NCBI GenBank assembly: GCA_030698935.1 | Contig: JAUYLR010000067.1 | Location: 1 to 8,985, forward strand | Origin: a bacterium | GTDB lineage: Bacteria; Patescibacteriota; Minisyncoccia; Phycocordibacterales; UBA2100 | Reading direction: 5' to 3' | DNA length: 8,985 nt | The notes under the pieces: generated by a model | What the model was told of the DNA's origin: nothing | The model's database searches: none | The model's input: only the letters and a program-made list of their open reading frames with translations | Program-made: the position numbers and the translations under genes | Part shown: one piece after another, positions 1 through 5,608 of the stretch | Layout of the letters: every line of letters starts with the position of its first letter | Numbering within the stretch: position 1 is the stretch's first letter

Positions 1-645
1 AATCTGGGCATTGAGATTTTGAGCTATGTGGACCAAGTCGGTGACATCAAAGCCGATGTGGATTTCAACACCGTTAAGCACGAGGATATTGAATCAAACA
101 TCATCCGCTGCCCGGACCAAAAGACGGCAGAGAAGATGATAGAGCTTATTGATTCGGTCCGAAAAGACGGCGATTCCATCGGCGGTATTATTCAGGGCGT
201 TATAAAAAATGTGCCTGCGGGCTTGGGCGAGCCGGTTTTTGATAAAATTTCGGCCGACCTCGGCAAAGCGATGCTCTCCATCAATGCGGTCAAAGGATTT
301 GATATCGGGCTCGGTTTCAGAAGCGTCGGGATGCGCGGAAGCGAACATAACGACCCGTTCTATACGGACAAGAACGGCAAAATCCGGACAAAGACGAACA
401 ACGCGGGCGGTACGATAGGCGGCATCTCAAGCGGAGAAACGATTCATTTCCGTGTCGCATTCAAACCCGTTTCAACGATTGAGAAAGAGCAGGACACGGT
501 TAAGCGGGGAGGCGAGGCGACCAAACTGGAAGCGTCCGGCCGCCACGACCCGTGCGTTCTTCCGCGAGCGGTTCCCATAGTGGATGCGATGTCGGCGCTT
601 GTCATCATGGATCATTACCTGCGCAACCGCGCGCAGAATGGGTGA
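1..645 (+). CDS. aroC: Chorismate synthase, C-terminal part (5' end outside window)
   Basis: Chorismate synthase converts 5-enolpyruvylshikimate-3-phosphate to chorismate with reduced FMN, the last shikimate-pathway step and the precursor of tryptophan. The reading frame is open from base 1 and ends at TGA 643-645, giving 214 residues; family members have about 350-400, so roughly the first 150 are missing. Visible family signatures are GLGEPVFDK (fragment residues about 74-82) followed by AVKGFDIG, RGSEHND, the NNAGGTIGGISSGE stretch (about 133-146) and SGRHDPC near 179-185, followed by PRAVPIVDAM. The in-frame TTG at 19 is not a start, because homology runs through it. The last 21 codons occur again, diverged, at 1248-1310. 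The gene points toward the trp genes, which fits a shared aromatic amino acid cluster. Confidence 0.96.
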   Translation, partial: NLGIEILSYVDQVGDIKADVDFNTVKHEDIESNIIRCPDQKTAEKMIELIDSVRKDGDSIGGIIQGVIKNVPAGLGEPVFDKISADLGKAMLSINAVKGFDIGLGFRSVGMRGSEHNDPFYTDKNGKIRTKTNNAGGTIGGISSGETIHFRVAFKPVSTIEKEQDTVKRGGEATKLEASGRHDPCVLPRAVPIVDAMSALVIMDHYLRNRAQNG

Positions 646-647
646 GA

Positions 648-656
648 TGCTATAAT
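648..656 (+). promoter_or_regulatory. Extended -10 promoter of hicBA
   Basis: TGC precedes a perfect TATAAT (651-656), forming an extended -10 element that lies just after the aroC stop. No good -35 is visible 17 bases upstream. Only 8 bases separate the hexamer from the hicB ATG at 665, so the transcript would begin at or within a base or two of the start codon (leaderless, inferred). An inverted repeat TGCCA-N5-TGGCA (656-670) overlaps the end of the -10 and the start codon and could be an operator. Confidence 0.6.
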
Positions 657-664
657 GCCAATAT

Positions 665-937
665 ATGGCAAAAAGTTTCGTAAAAACAGCTATTGTAAAA
701 ACGAAATACGGCTCATTTAAAGCCGTATTCGAGCCGGAAAAAGATATGGGCGGATATGTTGCGACTGCTCCAAACGTGCAGGGTGCAGTTTCGTGGGGGA
801 AAAACTTATCGCAAGCAAAGGAAATGATTACAGAGTGCATAGAAGGAGCCATTGAGGCCCGAATCATTTCAGAGGCCGTAAAAGAAGGGACCGTCAGTTT
901 TACAACACGCACAAAAAGAATTCCGGTTCTCGCATGA
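665..937 (+). CDS. hicB: HicB-family antitoxin
   Basis: This is a probable antitoxin that binds and neutralises the HicA mRNA interferase encoded next to it. The 90-residue product has the HicB core: a beta strand (YGSFKAVFEPEKDMGGYVATAP, residues about 15-36), then the VQGAVSWGKNLSQAKEMI element and a helix, typical of the partly degraded RNase-H-like HicB fold. After residue 70 only a short tail remains, and no clear HTH or ribbon-helix-helix DNA-binding domain can be seen, so autoregulation is uncertain. The gene overlaps hicA by four bases (ATGA, 934-937), implying translational coupling. It is visibly AT-rich (17 G+C in bases 661-720) compared with aroC and trp genes, which suggests acquisition. 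The order antitoxin-toxin is one of the known hic arrangements. Confidence 0.85.
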   Translation: MAKSFVKTAIVKTKYGSFKAVFEPEKDMGGYVATAPNVQGAVSWGKNLSQAKEMITECIEGAIEARIISEAVKEGTVSFTTRTKRIPVLA

Positions 938-1158
938 GCATCATTCCCGTGCTTTCCGCGCGAGTAGTGATTCGCAAACTAATTCGCGCCGGATTCCAAT
1001 ATGCAAAATCGCATGGCAGTCATCAGTATTATATCCATCCGATAACGAAGCGCATGACGTCAATACCTGTACACGGTGGAAATACCATCGGCCGTAATCT
1101 CCTCAAACAAATCATCAATCAAGCGGGAATTTCCATTGAAAGGTTTCTGAAGCTTTGA
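934..1158 (+). CDS. hicA: HicA-family mRNA interferase toxin
   Basis: HicA toxins are small double-stranded-RNA-binding-like ribonucleases that cleave mRNA when free of HicB. The 74-residue product shows the family pattern: an N-terminal helix (ARVVIRKLIRAGF, 9-21), then KSHGSHQYY with the catalytic histidine expected at H30 of the G-S-H motif, a strand ending in SIPVHGGNTIGR (43-54), and a C-terminal helix LLKQIINQAGIS. All key elements are present, so the toxin looks intact. The start is the ATG in the ATGA overlap with hicB. No separate ribosome binding site is apparent, so expression probably depends on hicB translation. Confidence 0.88.
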   Translation: MSIIPVLSARVVIRKLIRAGFQYAKSHGSHQYYIHPITKRMTSIPVHGGNTIGRNLLKQIINQAGISIERFLKL

Positions 1159-1202
1159 TTTTCGCATTCATCGTAAAGTTTTTGCAACCACACTGACTGT
1201 CC

Positions 1203-1234
1203 TTATATGCTTATTCGCGCGAATAAGCATATAA
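1203..1234. repeat. Perfect 32-base palindrome between convergent genes
   Basis: The half-site TTATATGCTTATTCGC is followed immediately by its exact reverse complement, with the centre between 1218 and 1219. As RNA it would fold into a stem of about 14 base pairs with a GCGC loop. It sits between hicA (plus strand, ends 1158) and the HNH gene (minus strand, ends 1316), and ends 13 bases before the detached aroC tail. Neither side has a run of T, so it is not a standard intrinsic terminator. It could be a transcript-end hairpin, a dimeric protein site or a recombination mark. I cannot choose between these. Confidence 0.75.
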
Positions 1235-1247
1235 AGAAAACAGGGAA

Positions 1248-1319
1248 GTGGACGCGATGAGCGCGCTCGTCATCATGGATCACTTCTTGCGCAACCGCGC
1301 GCAAAATGGAAAAGGCTAA
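1248..1319 (+). pseudogene. Detached 3' end of a second aroC allele
   Basis: Translation from GTG 1248 to TAA 1317-1319 gives VDAMSALVIMDHFLRNRAQN plus GKG. This matches the C-terminus of the intact aroC (580-645) at 20 of 21 residues, with one Tyr-to-Phe change. At the DNA level 53 of 63 bases agree, and nearly all differences are silent. Homology starts abruptly at 1248; the bases before it do not match aroC. The remnant has no start signal or catalytic part and is not a functional gene. Its TAA shares bases with the stop codon of the HNH gene on the other strand. It is best read as the displaced end of an earlier aroC. Confidence 0.88.
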
Positions 1320-2062
1320 ATACCTATTCTGATGCCAGCCCTTAATTTTGATTCGGGCTGATCACTGAAAACGATAGCATTTTCAAATCCCCTCATTGTA
1401 TTGTTGATATACTGGCCTCCGCGTGGTCCATCGATTTTTTCTTTTGAGTAGGATATCTTGTTCCCGCCTACGTATAGATATCCATTAATATCGATTAGAT
1501 TTTTGTTAATCGTAAGATCTAGAAGGACTTCATTACGATTGTCGGTAACTGTCAGTTTATTTTTTGAATAGTGGAAATCTTTGATCGCCGGTCCGTCAAC
1601 CCACCATCGGTTCCTACTCATCCAACAAGTGAGATTTCCTTTTTCGTTAAAGATTTTCATTGAAACTAACAAGTTTCCACCCTCGTTCTCAACAGAAATA
1701 AGAGGGACATCATTAAAGGAGAATATATTTCTACAATTTATAAAATGATTACCTCCCACATCAACTTGAAAATCTCCTGCGGGAATTGAAAGTGATCCAG
1801 AGGCTCGATCAATTTCCCCCTTTAACTCCAGGCGTCGTTTCCGAAGTTCTTCGATAGATATTGAGCCGTTTGTTGCTTCGGTGTGACAATTCGGGCAAAG
1901 TAAAATCAGGTTATCTTCCGTGTGCTCCTGAACTATCGCGAATTGGATTATATGATGCCGCTCGGTCAGATGAACTCCACACCATGCACATTTGAATCCT
2001 GAGGCCTCATGAACGGCCATGTTGATTTCCGCTGGTATGTACCTTGATGCGCCTTGCGACAT
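1316..2062 (-). CDS. HNH endonuclease-domain protein
   Basis: The 248-residue protein carries an HNH (ββα-metal) nuclease domain in residues about 15-75: zinc-type knuckle C25-x2-C28 (KCAWCG), the catalytic-type E35-H36-H37-I (ERHHI), then HTEDNLILLCPNCH with N51, C56, C59 and H60. The remaining 170 residues look beta-rich, with many short strands and glycines, no transmembrane segment and no domain I can name; a substrate-recognition role is possible. The ATG lies one base after the trpA stop, so the gene is probably carried on the trpCBA transcript. Its composition is clearly AT-rich (20 G+C in bases 1501-1560, against 37 in trpB bases 3481-3540), which suggests horizontal transfer. It could be a defence nuclease or a solitary mobile-type HNH. 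No partner methylase or integrase is present here. Confidence 0.8.
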   Translation of the reverse strand: MSQGASRYIPAEINMAVHEASGFKCAWCGVHLTERHHIIQFAIVQEHTEDNLILLCPNCHTEATNGSISIEELRKRRLELKGEIDRASGSLSIPAGDFQVDVGGNHFINCRNIFSFNDVPLISVENEGGNLLVSMKIFNEKGNLTCWMSRNRWWVDGPAIKDFHYSKNKLTVTDNRNEVLLDLTINKNLIDINGYLYVGGNKISYSKEKIDGPRGGQYINNTMRGFENAIVFSDQPESKLRAGIRIGI

Positions 2063-2063
2063 G

Positions 2064-2867
2064 TTAGGAAATCAGTTCTCGAACTGTTGCCTCAATTTTC
2101 TCCACTCCAGCGGTCTTAATAACATTCACAAACACACTACCGGCGATGACTATGTCGGCTACTTTTTTGAGTTCCGCGACGTCTTCTTTTGATTTCACGC
2201 CGAAGCCGACGGCTATGGGAAGTTGGAAGGTTTCTTTTAATTCTTTTACGAAAGCAAAAAGCTCTTTGGCAAATTTGCTATTGGCTCCTGTGATGCCTTG
2301 GCGCGAAGTGCAGTAGACGAAACCCGATGCGTCTCTGGCGAGTTGTTCCAAGCGTTCCTTCGGCACGCCGGGGGAGACGACGGGAATCAGATACATGCCA
2401 TTCTCTTTGCAGGTGGTGAGAAGTTCACGGCCCTCTTCGGTGTCAAACGGACAATCGGGGACGATGAGGGCGCTTGCACCGGCTTTTGAAATTGTTTTTA
2501 CGAATTTGGAAAATCCGTAGCGGAATGGAATGTTGACATATGTCATCACGGCTACGGGTTTTCCAAGCTTGGCCACTTTTTCAAGAAGTGCCAAAGATTT
2601 TGCAACTGTCGCACCTGCTTTTATTGCCTCATCGCTCGCAACCGCAATTGCGGGGCCGTCGGCCATTGGGTCGGAGAAAGGTATTTGCAGTTCAATAATA
2701 TCCGCCCCGCCTTTGGCGAGCGCCTCGGCCACTTTTTCCGACTCCTCCATCGTCGGATACCCCGCAATCATGTGCGCCATAAAAAAAGCGCGAGCTTTTT
2801 TTACCCCGAGCGCAGTCGAGGGGTCACCTAACAATATTTTCAGTGAGTTAGTATCTGTCATACTCAT
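2064..2867 (-). CDS. trpA: Tryptophan synthase alpha subunit
   Basis: TrpA is the TIM-barrel subunit that cleaves indole-3-glycerol phosphate to indole and glyceraldehyde-3-phosphate and channels indole to TrpB. In the 267 residues, ELQIPFSDPMADGP supplies the catalytic pair E59 and D70 (equivalent to enteric E49 and D60). SRQGITG (188-194) is the mobile active-site loop 6, and GFGVKS (221-226) and AGSVFV (242-247) form the phosphate site. The length is normal for the family. The gene overlaps trpB by 20 bases. A second ATG two codons in (2861) is preceded at good spacing by GAAGGA, one of the few Shine-Dalgarno-like sequences in the window, so the true start may be 2861 (265 residues). Confidence 0.96.
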   Translation of the reverse strand: MSMTDTNSLKILLGDPSTALGVKKARAFFMAHMIAGYPTMEESEKVAEALAKGGADIIELQIPFSDPMADGPAIAVASDEAIKAGATVAKSLALLEKVAKLGKPVAVMTYVNIPFRYGFSKFVKTISKAGASALIVPDCPFDTEEGRELLTTCKENGMYLIPVVSPGVPKERLEQLARDASGFVYCTSRQGITGANSKFAKELFAFVKELKETFQLPIAVGFGVKSKEDVAELKKVADIVIAGSVFVNVIKTAGVEKIEATVRELIS

Positions 2868-4059
2868 CCTTCAAAAAGTCGCGGAAGCTTTCGTCTTTGA
2901 ACGCGCGGGCGAAGTTGAAGAGGTCTTTGTCGCCGCGACCGGAAAGCGTTGCGACCACAATAGAATCTTTCGGCATTGTCGGCGCGATTTTGCGCACCTC
3001 CGCAAGCGCATGCGCGCTCTCAAGCGCGGAAATGACGCCCTCCAGTTTTGCGAAATAATCTACGGCTGAAACCGCTTCGGCATCGGTTGCATACGTTAGC
3101 TCAACGCGGCCATTCGTGTACAAATCCGCAAGTTCGGGGCCGACGCCCGGATAATCCAGACCTGCGGAAATGGAATGTGTCGGCGCAATTTGCCCCTCTT
3201 CCGTCTGCAGGAACAGCGACTTGTATCCTTGGAAAATGCCGAGTTCGCCTGCGATTTTGCGCGATGCGTGTTCTCCTATTTTTGTGCCCGTGCCTCCGGC
3301 CTCTACGCCGATAAGACGCACAGATTTCTCAGGAATAAACTCATAAAAACTTCCCATGGCATTTGAGCCGCCGCCGACGCAGGCAACAACCGCGTCGGGG
3401 AGTTTGTGCTGGCGGTCCATGAGCTCCGAGCGGATTTCACGCCCTATCACCGACTGGAAGTACCGGTTCATTTCGGGGTAGGGAGCGGGCCCCAAGACCG
3501 AGCCGATGCAGTAGTGTGCAGTGTCCAGATTCTCCATCCAGAATTTCAGCGCCTCATTCACCGCGTCTTTGAGCGTCTTGCTCCCATATTCCACGGGCAC
3601 AATTTTCGTACCGAGACGCTCCATCAAGAAGACATTAGGGCGTTGACGTTTGATATCTTCGCTGCCCATGAATACCACGCAGTCCAAGCCCAATTTGGCG
3701 GCGACAGTGGCCGTTGCAACGCCGTGTTGGCCCGCTCCCGTTTCCGCAATCAGCATCTTCTTCCCGAGGCGCTTGGCGAGAAGCCCTTGCCCCAAGCAGT
3801 GCGTTATCTTGTTCGCGCCGGTGTGATTCGCGCCCTCATTCTTGAGATACACTCTTGCGCCGCCGAGGTCTTTGGTCGCGCGCACGGCGAAGATAAGCGG
3901 CGTCGGTCGGCCGGAGTAATTTCGCAGGAGGTCTTGAAATTCGCTCTGAAATCCCGCATCCTTCTTTGCGCTCTCAAATTCAGCGCTAAGTTTTCGCAAT
4001 GTGTCCCACAACATTTCGGGTACATACGCGCCCCCCAATTTTTGCGGATTCTTAGACAT
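2848..4059 (-). CDS. trpB: Tryptophan synthase beta subunit
   Basis: TrpB is the PLP enzyme that condenses indole with L-serine to make tryptophan, working as an alpha2-beta2 complex with TrpA. The 403-residue protein has normal length. It shows NHTGANKIT with the PLP lysine at K84, AETGAGQHGVA with the catalytic glutamate at E106, the phosphate-binding GGGSN (229-233), the SAGLDYPGVGPE segment (298-309) and LSGRGDKD with the pyridine-contacting serine at S373. One oddity is that the residue just before the PLP lysine is Asn where TrpB enzymes usually have His (HTGAHK). The preceding KRED is KNEG. Start ATG overlaps the trpC end by 8 bases, and the gene end overlaps trpA by 20, so the operon is translationally coupled. 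Confidence 0.97.
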   Translation of the reverse strand: MSKNPQKLGGAYVPEMLWDTLRKLSAEFESAKKDAGFQSEFQDLLRNYSGRPTPLIFAVRATKDLGGARVYLKNEGANHTGANKITHCLGQGLLAKRLGKKMLIAETGAGQHGVATATVAAKLGLDCVVFMGSEDIKRQRPNVFLMERLGTKIVPVEYGSKTLKDAVNEALKFWMENLDTAHYCIGSVLGPAPYPEMNRYFQSVIGREIRSELMDRQHKLPDAVVACVGGGSNAMGSFYEFIPEKSVRLIGVEAGGTGTKIGEHASRKIAGELGIFQGYKSLFLQTEEGQIAPTHSISAGLDYPGVGPELADLYTNGRVELTYATDAEAVSAVDYFAKLEGVISALESAHALAEVRKIAPTMPKDSIVVATLSGRGDKDLFNFARAFKDESFRDFLKDEYDRY

Positions 4060-4834
4060 ACATGGCTTTTTTCAGCTCGCTTATCTTTTTTATAGGGTCA
4101 CCGGACTGCAATACCGATGTTCCCACAAGGATACCTCTGATACCGCAGTTGCGCACCCGCCGTACGTCGTCCGGAGTCGCTATGCCGGATTCGCTTATGA
4201 CAAATATTCCTTTCGGGATTTTCGCCATAAGTTTCTCGGTCACGGAGATATCGGTTTCAAAGGTTTCCAAATCACGGTTATTGATGCCGATTACTTTCGC
4301 TCCCGCACCGAGGGCTTTCTCTAAATCCTCTTCGTCATGCACTTCCACGAGAGCCTCCAATCCGAGCGATGTGCCGAGCCGGAGCAGTTTTGCGAGCTCG
4401 TCTCCGGTGAGAATGGATGCAATCAGTAGAAATGCATCCGCGGGCAGAAGAAACGTTTCGCACACCTGATATTCATCAATGATGAAATCTTTGCGGAGAA
4501 TCGTCTGCGGGACCCGCGCCCGCACCTGTTTAAGCAAATCATTACTTCCGCCGAAATACGTGGAATCAGTCAGCACCGATATCACATTCGCCTCGCTTTT
4601 TGCATACAAATCGGCGATTGCGAGCGGGGAACCTGTAATCAGTTCTCCCGCCGATGGCGAGCGCGGTTTTATCTCCGCAATTATGACAGGGCCTGTCGCA
4701 AAAAGCGCTCTGAAAGGGCGTTTCTCAATCTTCATGCTCTCTGCTTCCTTGAGAAGCGATTCAAGCGGGCGCACAGCCTTAAGAGCCTCCAGTTCAGAGC
4801 GTTTCGTTTTCACTATTTCCTCTAACAGATTCAT
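4052..4834 (-). CDS. trpC: Indole-3-glycerol phosphate synthase
   Basis: TrpC closes carboxyphenylamino-deoxyribulose phosphate into indole-3-glycerol phosphate, the substrate of TrpA. The 260-residue TIM barrel is monofunctional: there is no fused TrpF domain, and trpF is the divergent neighbour. Catalytic residues align with the Sulfolobus enzyme: E54 and K56 in AEIKPRSPS, K115 in LRKDFIIDEYQV, E164 in ALVEVHDEEDL, N185 in GINNRDLETF, and E215-S216 in ISESGI. The phosphate site GILVGTSVL (234-242) is present. The ATG (4834-4832) lies 6 bases after a perfect TATAAT on the same strand. It is the first gene of a trpC-trpB-trpA(-HNH) operon. Confidence 0.97.
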   Translation of the reverse strand: MNLLEEIVKTKRSELEALKAVRPLESLLKEAESMKIEKRPFRALFATGPVIIAEIKPRSPSAGELITGSPLAIADLYAKSEANVISVLTDSTYFGGSNDLLKQVRARVPQTILRKDFIIDEYQVCETFLLPADAFLLIASILTGDELAKLLRLGTSLGLEALVEVHDEEDLEKALGAGAKVIGINNRDLETFETDISVTEKLMAKIPKGIFVISESGIATPDDVRRVRNCGIRGILVGTSVLQSGDPIKKISELKKAMYV

Positions 4835-4840
4835 TGTATC

Positions 4841-4868
4841 ATTATAGACGCACTATGACGTTAGTGAA
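4841..4868 (-). promoter_or_regulatory. trpCBA promoter, leaderless type
   Basis: On the minus strand TATAAT (4846-4841) is followed by six bases and then the trpC ATG. A TTCACT (4868-4863) 16 bases upstream matches four of six positions of TTGACA; it lies inside the 5' end of trpF. Transcription would begin at or next to the A of the ATG, so the mRNA would have no 5' leader and no room for a leader-peptide attenuator. Confidence 0.65.
4843..4848 (+). promoter_or_regulatory. Probable trpF -10 element, overlapping the trpC -10
   Basis: On the plus strand TATAGA is followed by six bases and the trpF ATG at 4855. It shares four bases with the TATAAT of the opposite-strand trpC promoter, so one AT-rich 8-base block could serve both directions. 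No convincing -35 is visible in the trpC coding sequence upstream, so this is weaker than the trpC promoter. Confidence 0.45.
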
Positions 4869-5502
4869 AATCTGCGGAATCACGGATATCGCGACCGCGA
4901 GCGCGGCACTCGCGTGCGGGGCGGATATGCTCGGCTTTCATGTTGAGCTCAATCACGCGAGGAATCCTGTTACGCCCGCAACGGTGGACAAAATTGTTTC
5001 GCAATTGCCGGAAACATGCACGCCGGTTCTCGTGACATCGGTGACCGAACCGGAAAAAATAATTGAGCTTGTAGTAAAAACAGGCGCCAAAGCCGTCCAG
5101 TTGCATGCGGATAGAGACGGGATACGCAAAATAAAAACGGCATTACCGCACCTTAAGTTATTTAAAGTGATTAATGTGTTTGATGAGAGCGCCATTGCGG
5201 AAGCCAAGAACTACGAAGGCGTGGCGGACGCACTCGTTCTTGATTCGGGAATTAAGGCGAACGGACAGCAGGGGGGAACAGGGAAGACTCACGATTGGAA
5301 TATCAGCCGGAGAATTGTGGAATCAACATCACTTCCCGTAATCTTGGCCGGCGGCCTGAATCCCGAAAATGTGGCCAACGCAGTCAAAACAGTCAAGCCG
5401 TATGGAGTGGATGTTAACTCTGGCGTATCAAATTCGGATGGAACAAAGAAGTTTGGAAACGTGAAATTGTTTGTTGAGCGGGCGAGGGGGACCGCAGCGT
5501 AA
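4855..5502 (+). CDS. trpF: Phosphoribosylanthranilate isomerase
   Basis: TrpF isomerises N-(5'-phosphoribosyl)anthranilate to the TrpC substrate. The 215-residue TIM barrel begins MTLVKICGIT, with the general-base cysteine at C7. R36 follows a divergent GFHVELNHARN stretch where the family usually has GF.F...SPR. D130 in LVLDSGIKANGQQGGTG is the general acid equivalent to Thermotoga D126. ILAGGLNPENV (163-173) and GVDVNSGVSNSDGTKK form the phosphate end. ATG 4855 is preferred over an in-frame TTG at 4834, because homology begins at MTLVKICG and the TTG lies within the promoter and trpC start. The gene diverges from trpC with a 20-base gap. No terminator of its own is seen before the next promoter at 5510. 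Confidence 0.93.
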   Translation: MTLVKICGITDIATASAALACGADMLGFHVELNHARNPVTPATVDKIVSQLPETCTPVLVTSVTEPEKIIELVVKTGAKAVQLHADRDGIRKIKTALPHLKLFKVINVFDESAIAEAKNYEGVADALVLDSGIKANGQQGGTGKTHDWNISRRIVESTSLPVILAGGLNPENVANAVKTVKPYGVDVNSGVSNSDGTKKFGNVKLFVERARGTAA

Positions 5503-5509
5503 CTGGAAC

Positions 5510-5538
5510 TTGACAAGAGAACCAATTAGGTCTATAAT
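5510..5538 (+). promoter_or_regulatory. Consensus sigma-70 promoter of the ilv leader
   Basis: TTGACA (5510-5515) and TATAAT (5533-5538) are both perfect consensus hexamers separated by exactly 17 bases. The promoter starts 8 bases after the trpF stop. The expected start point, 6-8 bases after the -10, falls on or beside the ATG at 5546. A promoter of maximal strength is typical where control is exerted later, by attenuation. Confidence 0.88.
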
Positions 5539-5545
5539 GGATGAC

Positions 5546-5608
5546 ATGAAAGTAATCGCTAGCACAAGCATTATCGCAATCATTATTCAGCCCCTCATGG
5601 GAGCTTGA
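5546..5608 (+). CDS. Isoleucine-rich leader peptide of the ridA-ilvA attenuator
   Basis: A 20-codon ORF reads MKVIASTSIIAIIIQPLMGA and ends at TGA 5606-5608. Six residues are isoleucine, five of them within codons 9-14 (ATT ATC GCA ATC ATT ATT). The ending resembles the E. coli ilvGMEDA leader (…VVIIIPPCGAA…) in pattern: an Ile run, then Gln/Pro, Gly and Ala. The peptide itself should have no function. Translation acts as a sensor, and ribosomes would stall at the Ile codons when charged tRNA-Ile is scarce. The ORF begins 7 bases after the -10 and is probably translated from a leaderless mRNA. A small membrane peptide is the alternative, but the hairpins that follow and the downstream ilvA favour a leader. 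Confidence 0.8.
   Translation: MKVIASTSIIAIIIQPLMGA

Noticed and set aside
1203..1234. Palindrome as an ordinary intrinsic terminator for hicA or the HNH gene
   Set aside because: No T-run follows on either strand, and the stem is AT-rich at its base; kept as a repeat of unknown role.
1..2063. An integrase or transposase to explain the aroC tail duplication
   Set aside because: I looked for recombinase motifs in all products of this stretch and found none; only hicBA and the HNH protein are coded here.
2530..3069. 179-codon plus-strand ORF opposite trpA/trpB
   Set aside because: Antisense to two well-supported genes and low-complexity (Ala/Ser-rich) in translation.
3406..4095. 229-codon plus-strand ORF opposite trpB
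   Set aside because: It lies wholly antisense to a clear trpB with intact motifs, resembles no family and has no start signals; it is a by-product of GC-rich codon usage.
4834..4854. TTG at 4834 as an upstream start for trpF
   Set aside because: It would add seven residues that are not part of the TrpF family and would place translation inside the shared promoter; ATG 4855 begins the conserved TLVKICGIT.
4052..4868. Trp leader-peptide attenuator upstream of trpC
   Set aside because: Only 20 bases separate trpC from trpF and the promoter sits directly at the start codon, so there is no room for a leader.
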